A stretch of DNA of 62,000 bases from Zygnema cylindricum (Eukaryota; Streptophyta; Zygnematophyceae; Zygnematales; Zygnemataceae). Location of the stretch: the NCBI GenBank assembly GCA_037447655.1, contig JBBHKE010000999.1, forward strand, positions 251,939 to 313,938, given 5' to 3'. Under the pieces are notes generated by a model that had not been told where the DNA came from, ran no database searches, and saw only the letters and a list, made by a program, of their open reading frames with translations. Shown here piece after piece: positions 32,981 through 43,110 of the stretch. The number at the start of each line of letters is the position of its first letter. Within the stretch, counting starts at the first letter, position 1. The translations under genes and the position numbers were made by a program.

Positions 32981-34450
32981 TGGAGCACCAACCCGATTAC
33001 CGAGAACCCAACCCCCTTTCCCCAGCTTAATGGGGAAGGTAAGGGGGAGGGGAGATCTTTTCGCCTTCCCATGCACTCATCCCTATTCCCTATCCTTGTG
33101 CCTCTCTTATCTGTACATGCATGCCTATTGGGAGGGATGGGGTCAGCAGTGGGCATTATCATTATTATGGGAAGCATTCGCATTGGTGGGTTCATTGCAG
33201 GACGCCGAGACCGGCCATTCCGGGCAGCGGGCCCTTCCCTTGTGTTTCTCGGGCACGCTCGACAGCTGTCAAGCTCGAGTGCTTTTCAGGCACACTTCTA
33301 TATTACCGAGGATTTCCGTACCCTTCCTACCCGTACTGTTCTCAGAGTACGGAAAAGTGAGCGCAACCAGCCGGAAGGATTATGGTATTTCCTCAACTGA
33401 ACCAGACGCACTTTATTTCGCGCCTAACGGAGGCCGGACGACAAAGTTCTACCATCTCAAAGATCGCAGTTCCGTCGCATAGTACTAGCTTCCACCAGCC
33501 CTAGTGGGGGGTACATTGTGGATTGCCACGTAGACTTCCAGACTGTAATCTAGCTTATGCTGTTAGTTGTCCGTAGAAATTCAGTTCAGGTCCAACTGAC
33601 CAGCGGTCTATTAATTACCTTTAGTCAAAGCTTGGCACTTCCGTGTCCTTTTCTTTATGGTTTGGCTTATAACTACGGATCAAATAATAACTTCCGGCCG
33701 CGGATCTAGCCGTAGTCAGATGTCTAACTTTTTGCCCCAAGTGTAATACGGACTTTTTTGTCCTCTGTCAGTTCGATTGCTTTTGCTTGCCGCTCATAGG
33801 TTCATAGCATAGTTCCGACTTTTGGACCTGATTTTGGACAAATTTTGATGTATAAGGCGCTTGGGGCCGAAGAAGACAGGTTGCTTTTCAGTACTGTCTC
33901 CTGTGAAAACCCTCAGAAATTCCAACAAACCTTCTTTTGGAGAATCTTTGTGTTGTTTGACTCTATTGCCATCTCTGTTTTGGATTTGTCCATTCTGGGA
34001 ATCATAGTTCGGGTTGGCGGTTGGCACTGCCTTCCCTTTTGGGTGATTTTTGGATTTTTCGCTGCTTGAAATTGAGAAGAGTCTAGTCGGTTCTGAGCTG
34101 CGGACACCGAGGGTTGAAGGAGTACCATACCTATTTACGCTGCCATCAGGAGAGATTTCGCCTTTCTCCCATTGTCATCGTAAATTGCCTGGGTATGTTA
34201 AGCTTGCTTCGCCATCTTTTATATCTTCCATCTTATATTTTAATTTCTGCGGTCAAGGTGATATTGTTAAATTTGAAACAGCCATTCCCATTTATTTTTT
34301 TATATATCCACGTGGTAGTGCATTTGTGTCTTCACTTGTAGTCTCCTTTGCTTTGGCGGGGACTTCCCGGAGTAAAACTGCAATTTCCTGGCATCAAAAC
34401 AGTGGGTTTTGAGGGAACGAATGCTATAGACTTCCTGTGGATTAAGCACC
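32981..34450 (+). repeat. 3' LTR of the gypsy element (segments X+L)
   Basis: 1470 bases starting TGGAGCACC after the purine tract and ending ..ATTAAGCAC. X (32981-33264) is repeated at 34451-34736; L (33267-34450) is repeated at 21957-23140. Between X and L lies the perfect palindrome GACAGCTGTC (33261-33270), which matches the two outer ends of the integrated copy joined back to back with GC between. Confidence 0.8.
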
Positions 34451-34736
34451 GACCCGGCAGCGACCCGATTACCGAGAACCCAACCCCCTTTCCTCGGCTT
34501 AATGGGGAAGGTAAGGGGGAGGGGAGATCTTTTCGCCTTCCCATGCACTCATCCCTATTCCCTATCCTTGTGCCTCTCTTATCTGTACATGCATGCCTAT
34601 TGGGAGGGATGGGGTCAGCAGTGGGCATTATCATTATTATGGGAAGCATTCGCATTGGTGGGTTCTTTGCAGGACGCCGAGACCGGCCATTCCGGGCAGC
34701 GGGCCCTTCCCTTGTGTTTCTCGGGCACGCTCGACA
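34451..34736 (+). repeat. Extra X segment at the right end of the gypsy element
   Basis: Nearly identical to 32981-33264 (offset 1472, same length), but its first bases are replaced by GACCCGGCAGC, so the L-X' junction is imprecise. It ends ..CTCGACA next to TCCT of the target duplication. Confidence 0.85.
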
Positions 34737-36815
34737 TCCTTCTGTCTGTTTCATGAAAATCTCTTCCTCTAGCTCACCTTTGAAGAAGACAGTTTTAATA
34801 TCCATCCGATGTATCTCTATGTTTTCCGCTGCAGCTAGAATAAAGAGAATCCTTACTGAGGGAAAGCGTACAACTGGTGCAAAGGTCTCTTCATAGTCAA
34901 TTCCCTCCTTTAGGGTGAAACCCTTTGCAACTAATCTTGCCTTATACCTTTCAATTGTGTTATCTGGATTTAGTTTTTTTTAAAACACCCATTACACCAG
35001 TTTTCTGTCCACTAATTCCCAAGTATTGGCTTCTATAATGGAAGCCATCTCATCATCAATGCATCTTATCCATCTGTCTTTCACTAGACTGTTCACTGCT
35101 TGTGAGTAAGTCTGAGGTTCATTTAGGAGTGACTGTTTTGTTACCTTGTTCACTGCCAGTTTTTCATGCAGCCTTTTGCTGCTTCTTCGCCCTCCCTCAA
35201 ACTCGGAGGTAGGAATGGACGGTAATATTGGGTTTCGCTGAACCACTTCATCTTTTTCCATGTTCATGGAGTTAGATTTTTCTTCCTCATCCTCTGAGTG
35301 AGCGGGTAGTTGTGGATCCAGTAGTGGCTCACGCTCGGTGTAAGTTCGTTCTGAATTTGCAGTGATTTGTTGATTCATGCCGCTGTTAGGCAGATCTAAG
35401 TTTACTTCACTTTCTGATTCAAATGTGACCTTGATAGTTTTTGAATACACGAAGGGATCTACAGATTTCTCTTCATCTATCTCCGCTAGATGTTTCACCA
35501 TAATAATGTTTTGTTTTCCTATAGCATACACTCTATCCCCTTTGACATCTTCATCGTACCCCACTAGGTATCTAAGTTTCCCTGAGCATCCAGTTTCTAG
35601 TTAGATTTGTTAGTGTTTAAACTATATACTTGGCTTCGAAACACCTTTAGATGAGACACATCTGGTTTCCTACCGACCCATCTCTCATACAGTGTTTTCC
35701 CTTTGACACTTGAGGTAAGAACTATATTTCTTAATATAGTTTGCACAATTCATAGCTTCTGCCCAGAAGCGTCTTCCTATTGTCTTATTTGTTAGCATAC
35801 TTTAGACAGTGTCACCTAAAGTTCAGTTCAACCCTTGAGCTTCACCATTCTGTTCTGGATTATATGGAACCGTCTTTTGGTGTTGCACTCCCTCATCTTT
35901 CAAGAACTCTTCAAACTGATAAGATGTGTATTCCCCCCTGTTATCACTCCTAATTCTCTTAATGGGAGTTCCATGAAGCTTTTCACTCCAAACTTTGTAC
36001 TCTTTAAAGTATACCGGTGCCTCAAACTTTGACTTAAGAATATAAACTCTCGAGTATCTAGACCAATCCTCAGTTATGGTAAGCATGATTCTTTTCCCTC
36101 CCACTGAGGGCACTTTGGCTGGCCCCCAAATATCTGTGTGGACCAGATCCAAAACTTTTTCTCCTTTATATGTAGCAAATTTTGGAAAGGGCAATCTGTG
36201 GGCCTTACCTTGGGCTCATCCGCCAGAATCACTCATCATTTCATTGTCTCCAAACTCAATACCTTCCACTACTCCCAGTCTTTTTATCTTTCAATTTGTC
36301 TAGATGCACATGACCCAAACGTTTATGCCATATCATCATACCAGGATTACCAACATAATAAGCTCTCTTCTTTTCATTACTCAAGTTCAACCTAAACATT
36401 CTTTGGCTACCCTTCTCATGTGTAAAGTATATCTCATCATCATACTTAGCTGTAAAGACTCTTTTCCTAGTGAAGGTCTCAAAGTCTTTGTCATCCAAAA
36501 CAAAAGTTGAGATAAGATTCTTACTCAGTTCAGGTATGTAAAGCACATCTGAGAAAGTGACTATGGACGTATGACGTTCCACTAGTACTTTCAGATCTAC
36601 TGATCCCACTAAATCAGTAGTCACTACTCTCCCATCCCTGTACTCTATCTCTACGGTGGGAATCTTCCTCAACTTTGTAAACAATTGTTTTCCACGGCAA
36701 ATATGCATTAAGGCACCTAAATCTATGATGGAAATTTCTTCCGAAGCTTTTCGGACAGATCCGATCGCACACTTCTGCTTCCGTGGGATCTCTGTCTCCT
36801 CCAACTTCTTATTGA
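34737..36815 (-). pseudogene. pol: Copia C protease, integrase, linker and RT N-terminal part
   Basis: Minus-strand order from high to low: protease region (IIDLGALMHIC, catalytic DSGA changed), SDVLYIPELSKNLIS, MMIWHKRLGHVHLDKL; integrase (LVHTDIWGPAKVPSVGG, IRSDNRGEYTSYQFEEFL, EQNGEAQGLN, 36194-35823); linker with GGRRSSKRLHEK (35564-34992); RT start with MDIKTVFFKGELEEEIF. RT is cut at the TSD ATCCT where the gypsy element begins. Several stops, for example after AQGLN. Confidence 0.87.
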
Positions 36816-37744
36816 GGAGAAGTTCTCATTCATTCTCATCAGAGATCTCGTCCCCTCCGAGTTCTTTGTTCACTTGAGAAGTCACAAGTGCTTTTTTGTT
36901 TCCTCCAGAAGATCCACATGTATAGCTCCCTTTGAGCCTTAGCTCAGTTAGCTTAGTGCACTCTGCTATGTAGTGACCAGGTTTCTTGCAAAAATGGCAG
37001 TCATTTTGGAGTCCTCTGTCCTCCATGCTGATTTCCACCTCCGCCAACATCTCCATAAGGTTTCTTCGGATCCTTATTCCATCGATCTTTTTCGGCGGCC
37101 AGAGCTTGGACGCTTTTTGCTCCTCTTCGATTCTCAATGGTGTTCTCTAAGACAAAAATCATTCTGACAACCGAGCTCCACATCCATAGGCTGTCATCCA
37201 GATCCTGTAATTGATTGACCAAATTCTCGTTATCGTCTGGTAGCTTCATGATCAAGGTATTTACCTTTGCTTTCGTGGTTCTTGTCCAGCCAACACTCTC
37301 GAACTCCATATACAAAGATGCCAGATCGTAGGAATAGTCCAACTTCTTCCCCCCTTTGTAAGTGTATGCATTCAGTTTCTGTTCAGCCAACAGCTGCTCT
37401 TGAATGGTACCGCTCCTGTAAATATCCACCAATGTCATCCACGGATCCGCAACCACCACTGTGTGAAGATGAGATGTCACCAAACCTTGAGTGAGATGCA
37501 TTAGGATGAAGTGCCTTTCTGACATGTTCTTGTAGTCCCATGCTTGTTAATCATTCTCCTCAGTTTTTAATACCGATGTCTCTATAGATGGAGCAATAGG
37601 AGTGGTTGGCTCCTTCCCTATCTCCTAAACATTGCTTTCCCCTTCGTCTGCCTCCTTTGTGGGAGCACATGATATCATTGAAAACGTGACTCCGCCAAAC
37701 CTTGGTGGAGCCCGAGAGGTGGACGCCTCACTTGTCCACTCACT
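36816..37744 (-). pseudogene. gag: Copia C gag (truncated by the assembly gap)
   Basis: The minus strand reads MSERHFILMHLTQGLV, YRSGTIQEQLLAEQKLNAY, SLYMEFESVGW, NTLIMKLPDDNENLVNQLQD and the intact zinc knuckle CHFCKKPGHYIAEC. The frame 37525-37001 is the longest gag reading among the B/C pair. The first about 100 codons lie in the N run. Confidence 0.87.
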
Positions 37745-38648
37745 NNNNNNNNNNNNNNNNNNNNNNNNNNNNNNNNNNNNNNNNNNNNNNNNNNNNNNNN
37801 NNNNNNNNNNNNNNNNNNNNNNNNNNNNNNNNNNNNNNNNNNNNNNNNNNNNNNNNNNNNNNNNNNNNNNNNNNNNNNNNNNNNNNNNNNNNNNNNNNNN
37901 NNNNNNNNNNNNNNNNNNNNNNNNNNNNNNNNNNNNNNNNNNNNNNNNNNNNNNNNNNNNNNNNNNNNNNNNNNNNNNNNNNNNNNNNNNNNNNNNNNNN
38001 NNNNNNNNNNNNNNNNNNNNNNNNNNNNNNNNNNNNNNNNNNNNNNNNNNNNNNNNNNNNNNNNNNNNNNNNNNNNNNNNNNNNNNNNNNNNNNNNNNNN
38101 NNNNNNNNNNNNNNNNNNNNNNNNNNNNNNNNNNNNNNNNNNNNNNNNNNNNNNNNNNNNNNNNNNNNNNNNNNNNNNNNNNNNNNNNNNNNNNNNNNNN
38201 NNNNNNNNNNNNNNNNNNNNNNNNNNNNNNNNNNNNNNNNNNNNNNNNNNNNNNNNNNNNNNNNNNNNNNNNNNNNNNNNNNNNNNNNNNNNNNNNNNNN
38301 NNNNNNNNNNNNNNNNNNNNNNNNNNNNNNNNNNNNNNNNNNNNNNNNNNNNNNNNNNNNNNNNNNNNNNNNNNNNNNNNNNNNNNNNNNNNNNNNNNNN
38401 NNNNNNNNNNNNNNNNNNNNNNNNNNNNNNNNNNNNNNNNNNNNNNNNNNNNNNNNNNNNNNNNNNNNNNNNNNNNNNNNNNNNNNNNNNNNNNNNNNNN
38501 NNNNNNNNNNNNNNNNNNNNNNNNNNNNNNNNNNNNNNNNNNNNNNNNNNNNNNNNNNNNNNNNNNNNNNNNNNNNNNNNNNNNNNNNNNNNNNNNNNNN
38601 NNNNNNNNNNNNNNNNNNNNNNNNNNNNNNNNNNNNNNNNNNNNNNNN
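37745..38648. other. Assembly gap (904 N)
   Basis: Run of N. It should hold the gag N-terminus and 5' LTR of copia C, and the junction with flanking DNA. True size unknown. Confidence 0.99.
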
Positions 38649-39740
38649 CCAAGTGTTGATAAAGTTAGAAGCGTTAGTGCCCATCAAGTTTATTATTCGG
38701 AAGATCTGACTTACTTGAACGCTTTACTAGGTTTTATATAACATTCAAGCATAAATCATACGGGTACCAAAAAAAAAAGGGAACCAAAAATACCATTTTT
38801 ACACATTTGGTAGCATCTTGGATCCCAAATAGATCCGTACAAAGTTTTAAAAGAAATTATAATACTATTTTTTAGAGTTGGTTAAAAGATGTGAAACCCT
38901 CGCAGGCTCAGGTTTTAGCCTCGGAAACGATTGCAAACGTTTTTTGTGCGCACTTGTGAGGCTAATTTTCATTGGTGCGACAATTTTTAGAGACTCACGT
39001 CGACGCGCAAAATTAGATTGGTTGAGATTTTTTATCATAATATTAAAGAAAATTTTGAAACATGCCTAGATAAACCCTAGGTTCTACGATGGTTTACACA
39101 TTTTTACCATAAAAACCAAGGGAAAAAAAAAACCATGGGCATACTAAATACGAACTTACAATATATTTTGGATCATTTCGCAAGTTCATTCAGTCTAGAA
39201 GGCTTATTATTTGAACTACCCGTGATTGCGAAGATTGAAATAGTTGTGAACCCTAGCCTGCAGAGGCGTTCCATGTCAGGATCTCAGTGGCATCAATGAC
39301 CTACAAAGAGGCACATAGAGGCTGATATCTCTTCTGTAAAAGCTCCAAAGGCATACTTGTGACAATTGCATAATTTTGCGCCATCGTCGCATCTCCCCTC
39401 TCCCTCTCACATTATCGCTTTTATCTCACACTTTTTAGAATGACCACAATTCTGGTATGAAATGAAAGATATTTGAAAAATATCTCTTTTGACTACCTTT
39501 AGGTGTATTTTTATTGCAATTCGAGCGTGGAAAGTCGAAAAAACAAAATCAAGAAGCCATGGCGGTAAGTTTTTGAATCTGGGACGTCGAAGTTACAACA
39601 AGTGAGCGTGACGTCACAATGTCACAAAACCCTAAACATCTGCAATGTCCCAAAAAGCCACACGTCTACAACTGTTGTTGTTTTTGTTGGCGTCACCAAT
39701 TGTCAGAAGTTTCGTAGTCGACTTCAACTATCACAAGTTG
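38649..39740. other. AT-rich flanking DNA without a recognised gene
   Basis: No conserved protein block, tRNA or LTR motif recognised on either strand. A TGACGTCA palindrome lies near 39608. The segment ends at the 5' LTR of element D. Confidence 0.5.
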
Positions 39741-40806
39741 TGTAGAAATTAATGGTCCGTTTAAAGTATTTTCTAGGTCTAAATAGAAATATAGAAAGAA
39801 ACTGAGGCAGTCTACCTCTAACTTTCCTCTCCAACTCTCAAACTTGTCGCAAACACTGAGAAATTGGAGAGGAAACTAGAGCCATGGCTACCTAGGCTAT
39901 CCAGAGGTTTACGGGAAATATTTATTAGTTAGGGGTTTATTTACCAAAAAGATATGTGACGGCCGCAGGATTTGATCATGGTACCTACCGGACAGTAGGC
40001 AACCGATAGCCGATAGCCTTAGCCGTTAAGTCTTTAGCTAGTGTTATGTACTATATGGTTTGATATTTAATTAAACATTACAAGGTAGGATAATTCATTT
40101 AACTGTAATTGTTTACAGGATACATAGATCCGATAATGTAAAAGTACGGATTACGGTGCGGATAAGAAACCAATACCGCGCATTTATTTCTTTAACGAAA
40201 CGAATACCGCGCATGTATTTATTACGGCTACGATTAAATGTGAATTTAATCGGACGTCCGGAGTTAGCGCCGAGATCGCGGAAGAAGATTTCAGCGGTTT
40301 TTGGTCATCGCCACATCGGATGACACGTGGTGGAATGACATTGGATCGCGGCATCTCCGAGGATTAAGGGAGCGAATTCGGATATACCACGTGTCGACAT
40401 TTAGGCCATGTCGTACAGAAAGTACACCGGCAGCTGTACTTTTGTGTACGGAAGTGTAATCTGATTGGCTCCGTACATCAGTAGATAGAGTCTGTGAGAG
40501 AGATAGGACTTAGAAAAATTAGGAGAGATAGGATCCTCTCTCCCAAAGAGCTTGTGTACAAAAGGTCAACTTTGATCCTCCATAACTTACTGGTCAGGGG
40601 AGCAAATTCAGAGATTCTTTTTACTATCGACTCAGGGGGGTCTTGCCTTTACAAGGGAGTCTTGCCTTTACAGGGGTGAAGGTGGTTAGAGTTATTGTCT
40701 GCCAGGGTGGCAGTTGTTCTTGCTGAAACACAAAGGGGTCAGGGTTATCCTAGAGGCTTCTTGGAAGCTGTCCACTCTGAGGACTTATGGAGGTCTCACA
40801 GTTTCA
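39741..40806 (+). repeat. 5' LTR of copia element D
   Basis: TGTAGAAATTAATGG .. CACAGTTTCA. It holds an antisense tRNA-like segment (about 39965-40032), two CACGTG cores (40323-40329 and about 40388), a GTAC cluster and an inverted CCAAT near 40465. Confidence 0.92.
40321..40480 (+). promoter_or_regulatory. U3 promoter block of copia LTR D
   Basis: G-box (GACACGTGG near 40322), a second CACGTG at about 40388, five GTAC cores between 40410 and 40480 and an inverted CCAAT (GATTGG). Same order as in A, E and the LTR near 59.6 kb. Confidence 0.45.
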
Positions 40807-40821
40807 AGTTAGGGGCCCACC
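40807..40821 (+). promoter_or_regulatory. Primer-binding site of element D, half-tRNA-iMet type (degenerate)
   Basis: AGTTAGGGGCCCACC adjoins the 5' LTR end. It differs at two bases from the A and F sites (GGTTATGGGCCCACC). One change turns the putative gag ATG into AGG, while the following codons still read GPPSRVPIFNGTG. Confidence 0.65.
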
Positions 40822-41900
40822 CTCTAGGGTACCAATCTTTAATGGAACTGGCTTAATATACTAGGAAAGTATGATGATAGGAGCTCTATGCGAAAAAAGG
40901 TTTTGGGGGATAGTGAGTGGACGGTTGGGGCGTCCATCAAGTCTTGGAATTCCTCCAGGGTTTGGAGGAAACAGATTCACCAGGAAAGAGGACCCACCTT
41001 CAACGGAGGAAACAAAGGAAGGAGAGGTGGTGGACAAAGGAAAGGAGAAGGAGACGACCACACCAATAGCAACTGGTTCGGCATTCATGTCACCTATTCC
41101 GAGGAACAAGGAGAATGATATTGAAACCTGGGACTTCAACAATATGGCGGCAAAGCACTTCATCCTACGCCATCTCACTCAAGGACTTGCATGTCCTCAT
41201 TTGCAGGTAGAAAGGGCATTCGATCTTTGGATGGCTCTCATAGAGATGTACCGAAGTGGTACGATTCAGCAACAACAGTTGGCTGATCAGAAAGTTAAGG
41301 AGTATGTATACAAAGGGGGGAAGATGTTCGATTTTTGCAATGAGCTTGCTACACTCTTCATGGAGCTAGAGAGTGCGGGAATTGATTTTAGTGAAAAAGA
41401 AAAGGTTAACTCTTTATTGATGAAGTTACCTGATGAGTTCGAGAACATTGTCAACCGTGTGCAGGACTTGCCAGACTCAAGGTGGATATGGAACTCAGTG
41501 GTAGGGATGATTCTCGTTCGGGAGAATACGATTGAGATCCGAATGGGAGCAAAAAGTGGCCAAGCCTTAGCAATGCGACCAATTGGAGGAACAAGGATTC
41601 TCGGAAACCGGTCGGAAACTATGGAGGGAGATAGCAGAAAAATCAGCCCGACGAGTTCGGACCAAGGGCTCCCAAAGGTGTATGTCATTTTTGTAAGAAA
41701 CCTGGGCACTATATGGCAGAGTGCACTAAGCCAACCGAGCTTCGGTTAAAGGAGGGGCAGACCGGTGGTACCCCGAGAGGAAAGAAAAAGGCCCTTGTGA
41801 CACAGATACATGAGGCGGAATCCGAGGACGAGGACGATGAGCTTCTTTTAGATGAGGAGTTGGAGTCGAAAAACGAGGTCGAAATTCCATGAAAGCAGAA
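40811..41900 (+). pseudogene. gag: Copia D gag
   Basis: Open from 40871 to 41749 (292 codons). Blocks are GALCEKRFWGIVSGRLGRPS, GIPPGFGGNRFTR, NNMAAKHFILRHLTQGL, MYRSGTIQQQQLADQKVKEY, MFDFCNELATLFMELES, NSLLMKLPDEFENIVNRVQD and VGMILVRENTIEIR, typical of UBN2-type copia gag. The zinc knuckle CHFCKKPGHYMAEC (about 41686-41727) lies in another frame after an indel near 41640. Upstream, a TAA interrupts the GTGLIY reading, so the conserved N-terminus is separated. Confidence 0.9.
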
Positions 41901-43110
41901 ATGTGCTTACGGTGGATTGAAAGGTCAAGCATGCTGGATTGTAGATTCAGGTGCCTCCATGCACATGTGTAATGATAGGCATCTGTTCACTAAGATAAGA
42001 AAGATTCCAACTGTAGAGATAAAGTACGGGGATGAGGGATAGTCACCACTACTTTTGTAGGATCAGTAGATTTGAAAGTGTTAGTAGAAGGAAAGACATC
42101 CATAGTAACATTCTCCGATGTATTGTTTATTCCAGAGCTGAACAAAAACCTCATCTCTTCATCTGTATTAGATGATAAGGGTTTTTTTACTAGCACTAGG
42201 GAAGGAGTCTTTATTGCTAGTTTTGAGGAGGATGTCTATTTCATTGCTGAGAAAGGTAGCCATGGGATGTTGAGGTTGGTTTTAAGTAATGAAACAAAGA
42301 AACTTTACCATGCTGGTGTTCATGATATTATGATGTGGCATAAGAGGCTTAGGCATGTGAATCTAGATAAGTTAAGAGAGATGAAAAAGATGGGAGTGGT
42401 GGAAGGGATTAAGTTCAGTGAGAGTGATAATGTAAGTGATTGTAGTGGATGTGCTCAAGGTAAAACACACAGATTACCCTTTCCTAAAACATCCAACTAT
42501 AAGGGAGAAAAAAATCAAGATCTAGTACACACAGATATATGTGGACCGGCTAAAGTGCCCTCACCGGGGGGGAAGAGATTTAAGATGACTATCACTGATT
42601 ATTGGTCACGGTATTCCAAGGTGTAATTTTTGAAAAACAAGTCACAAGCTCATGATTGTTTTAGACAATTTAAAGCATGGAGTGAAAAACTCCATGAAAC
42701 TCCAATCAAGAGAGTAAGGAGTGACAATGGTGGGGAGTATACTTCTAACGAGTTTGAGGATTTTCTGAAGGAAGATGGAGTCCAACACCAAAAGACAGTT
42801 CCAGAAAACTCGGAACAGAATGGGGTAGCTGAAAGGTTAAATAGAACACTAAGTGATAGTGCTAGAAGTATGTTGTCACATAAAAAGATAGGAAAAAGGT
42901 TTTGGGCAGAAGCAAAGAACTATGCTAATTACCTCAAAAATAGAGTTCTTACTTCAGCTATAAAAGATCAAACACCTTATGAGAGATGGACAGGCCGGAA
43001 ACCAGACATATCTCACTTAAAGGTTTTCAGCAGTCAAGTTTTCAGTCTAGATACAGATCGATCCAATTGGAAACTAGATCCTAAAGGAAAACCGAATACT
43101 TATTAGGATA
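41901..43110 (+). pseudogene. pol: Copia D protease and integrase
   Basis: The protease motif WIVDSGASMHMC is intact (about 41937-41972). A frameshift near 42036 precedes SDVLFIPELNKNLIS and the GAG-pre-integrase IMMWHKRLRHVNLDKL. Integrase has CSGCAQGKTHRLPF, the first Asp in LVHTDICGPAK, the second in VRSDNGGEYTSNEFEDFL and the Glu in EQNGVAERLNRTLSD. A TAA at 42624-42626 splits it and a stop follows KPNTY (43106). Confidence 0.9.

Larger units (their letters stand above)
21957..34736 (+). mobile_element. Ty3/gypsy LTR retrotransposon encoding a DNA methyltransferase
   Basis: 12.8-kb element inserted in the RT of copia C. Target duplication ATCCT (21952-21956 and 34736-34740, one base shared with the terminal CA) and terminal TGTC..GACA. 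Coding order is gag, zinc knuckles, protease, C5 DNA methyltransferase, RT, RNase H, integrase, PHD-like tail. RT before integrase identifies Ty3/gypsy. The LTR segments are arranged L (21957-23140), internal, X (32981-33264), L (33267-34450), X' (34451-34736), so the copy is permuted relative to a normal LTR-internal-LTR element. The two L copies differ at roughly two dozen of 1184 positions, so the insertion is young compared with the copia elements around it. Five in-frame stops and several homopolymer frameshifts are present. Confidence 0.93.
19781..37744 (-). mobile_element. Ty1/copia LTR retrotransposon C (split by the gypsy element, 5' end in the assembly gap)
   Basis: Minus-strand element closely related to B. 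The 3' LTR is 19781-20756 and the internal parts are 20757-21956 and 34737-37744. It is interrupted at 21957-34736 by a Ty3/gypsy element flanked by ATCCT. The gag N-terminus and 5' LTR fall into the N run starting at 37745 or are absent. The left insertion point in A' equals that of B in A. Confidence 0.88.

Noticed and set aside
32981-34736. Simple tandem duplication as the explanation of X-L-X'
   Set aside because: It would not explain why the left end lacks X or why both outer ends match the two sides of the internal palindrome with a target duplication. Kept as a fallback.
37675-38741. Long open frames spanning the N run
   Set aside because: They consist of undetermined residues and are artefacts of the gap.
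39596-39616. TGACGTCA as a promoter element of a gene
   Set aside because: No coding sequence follows it within the flanking DNA; one motif alone is not evidence.
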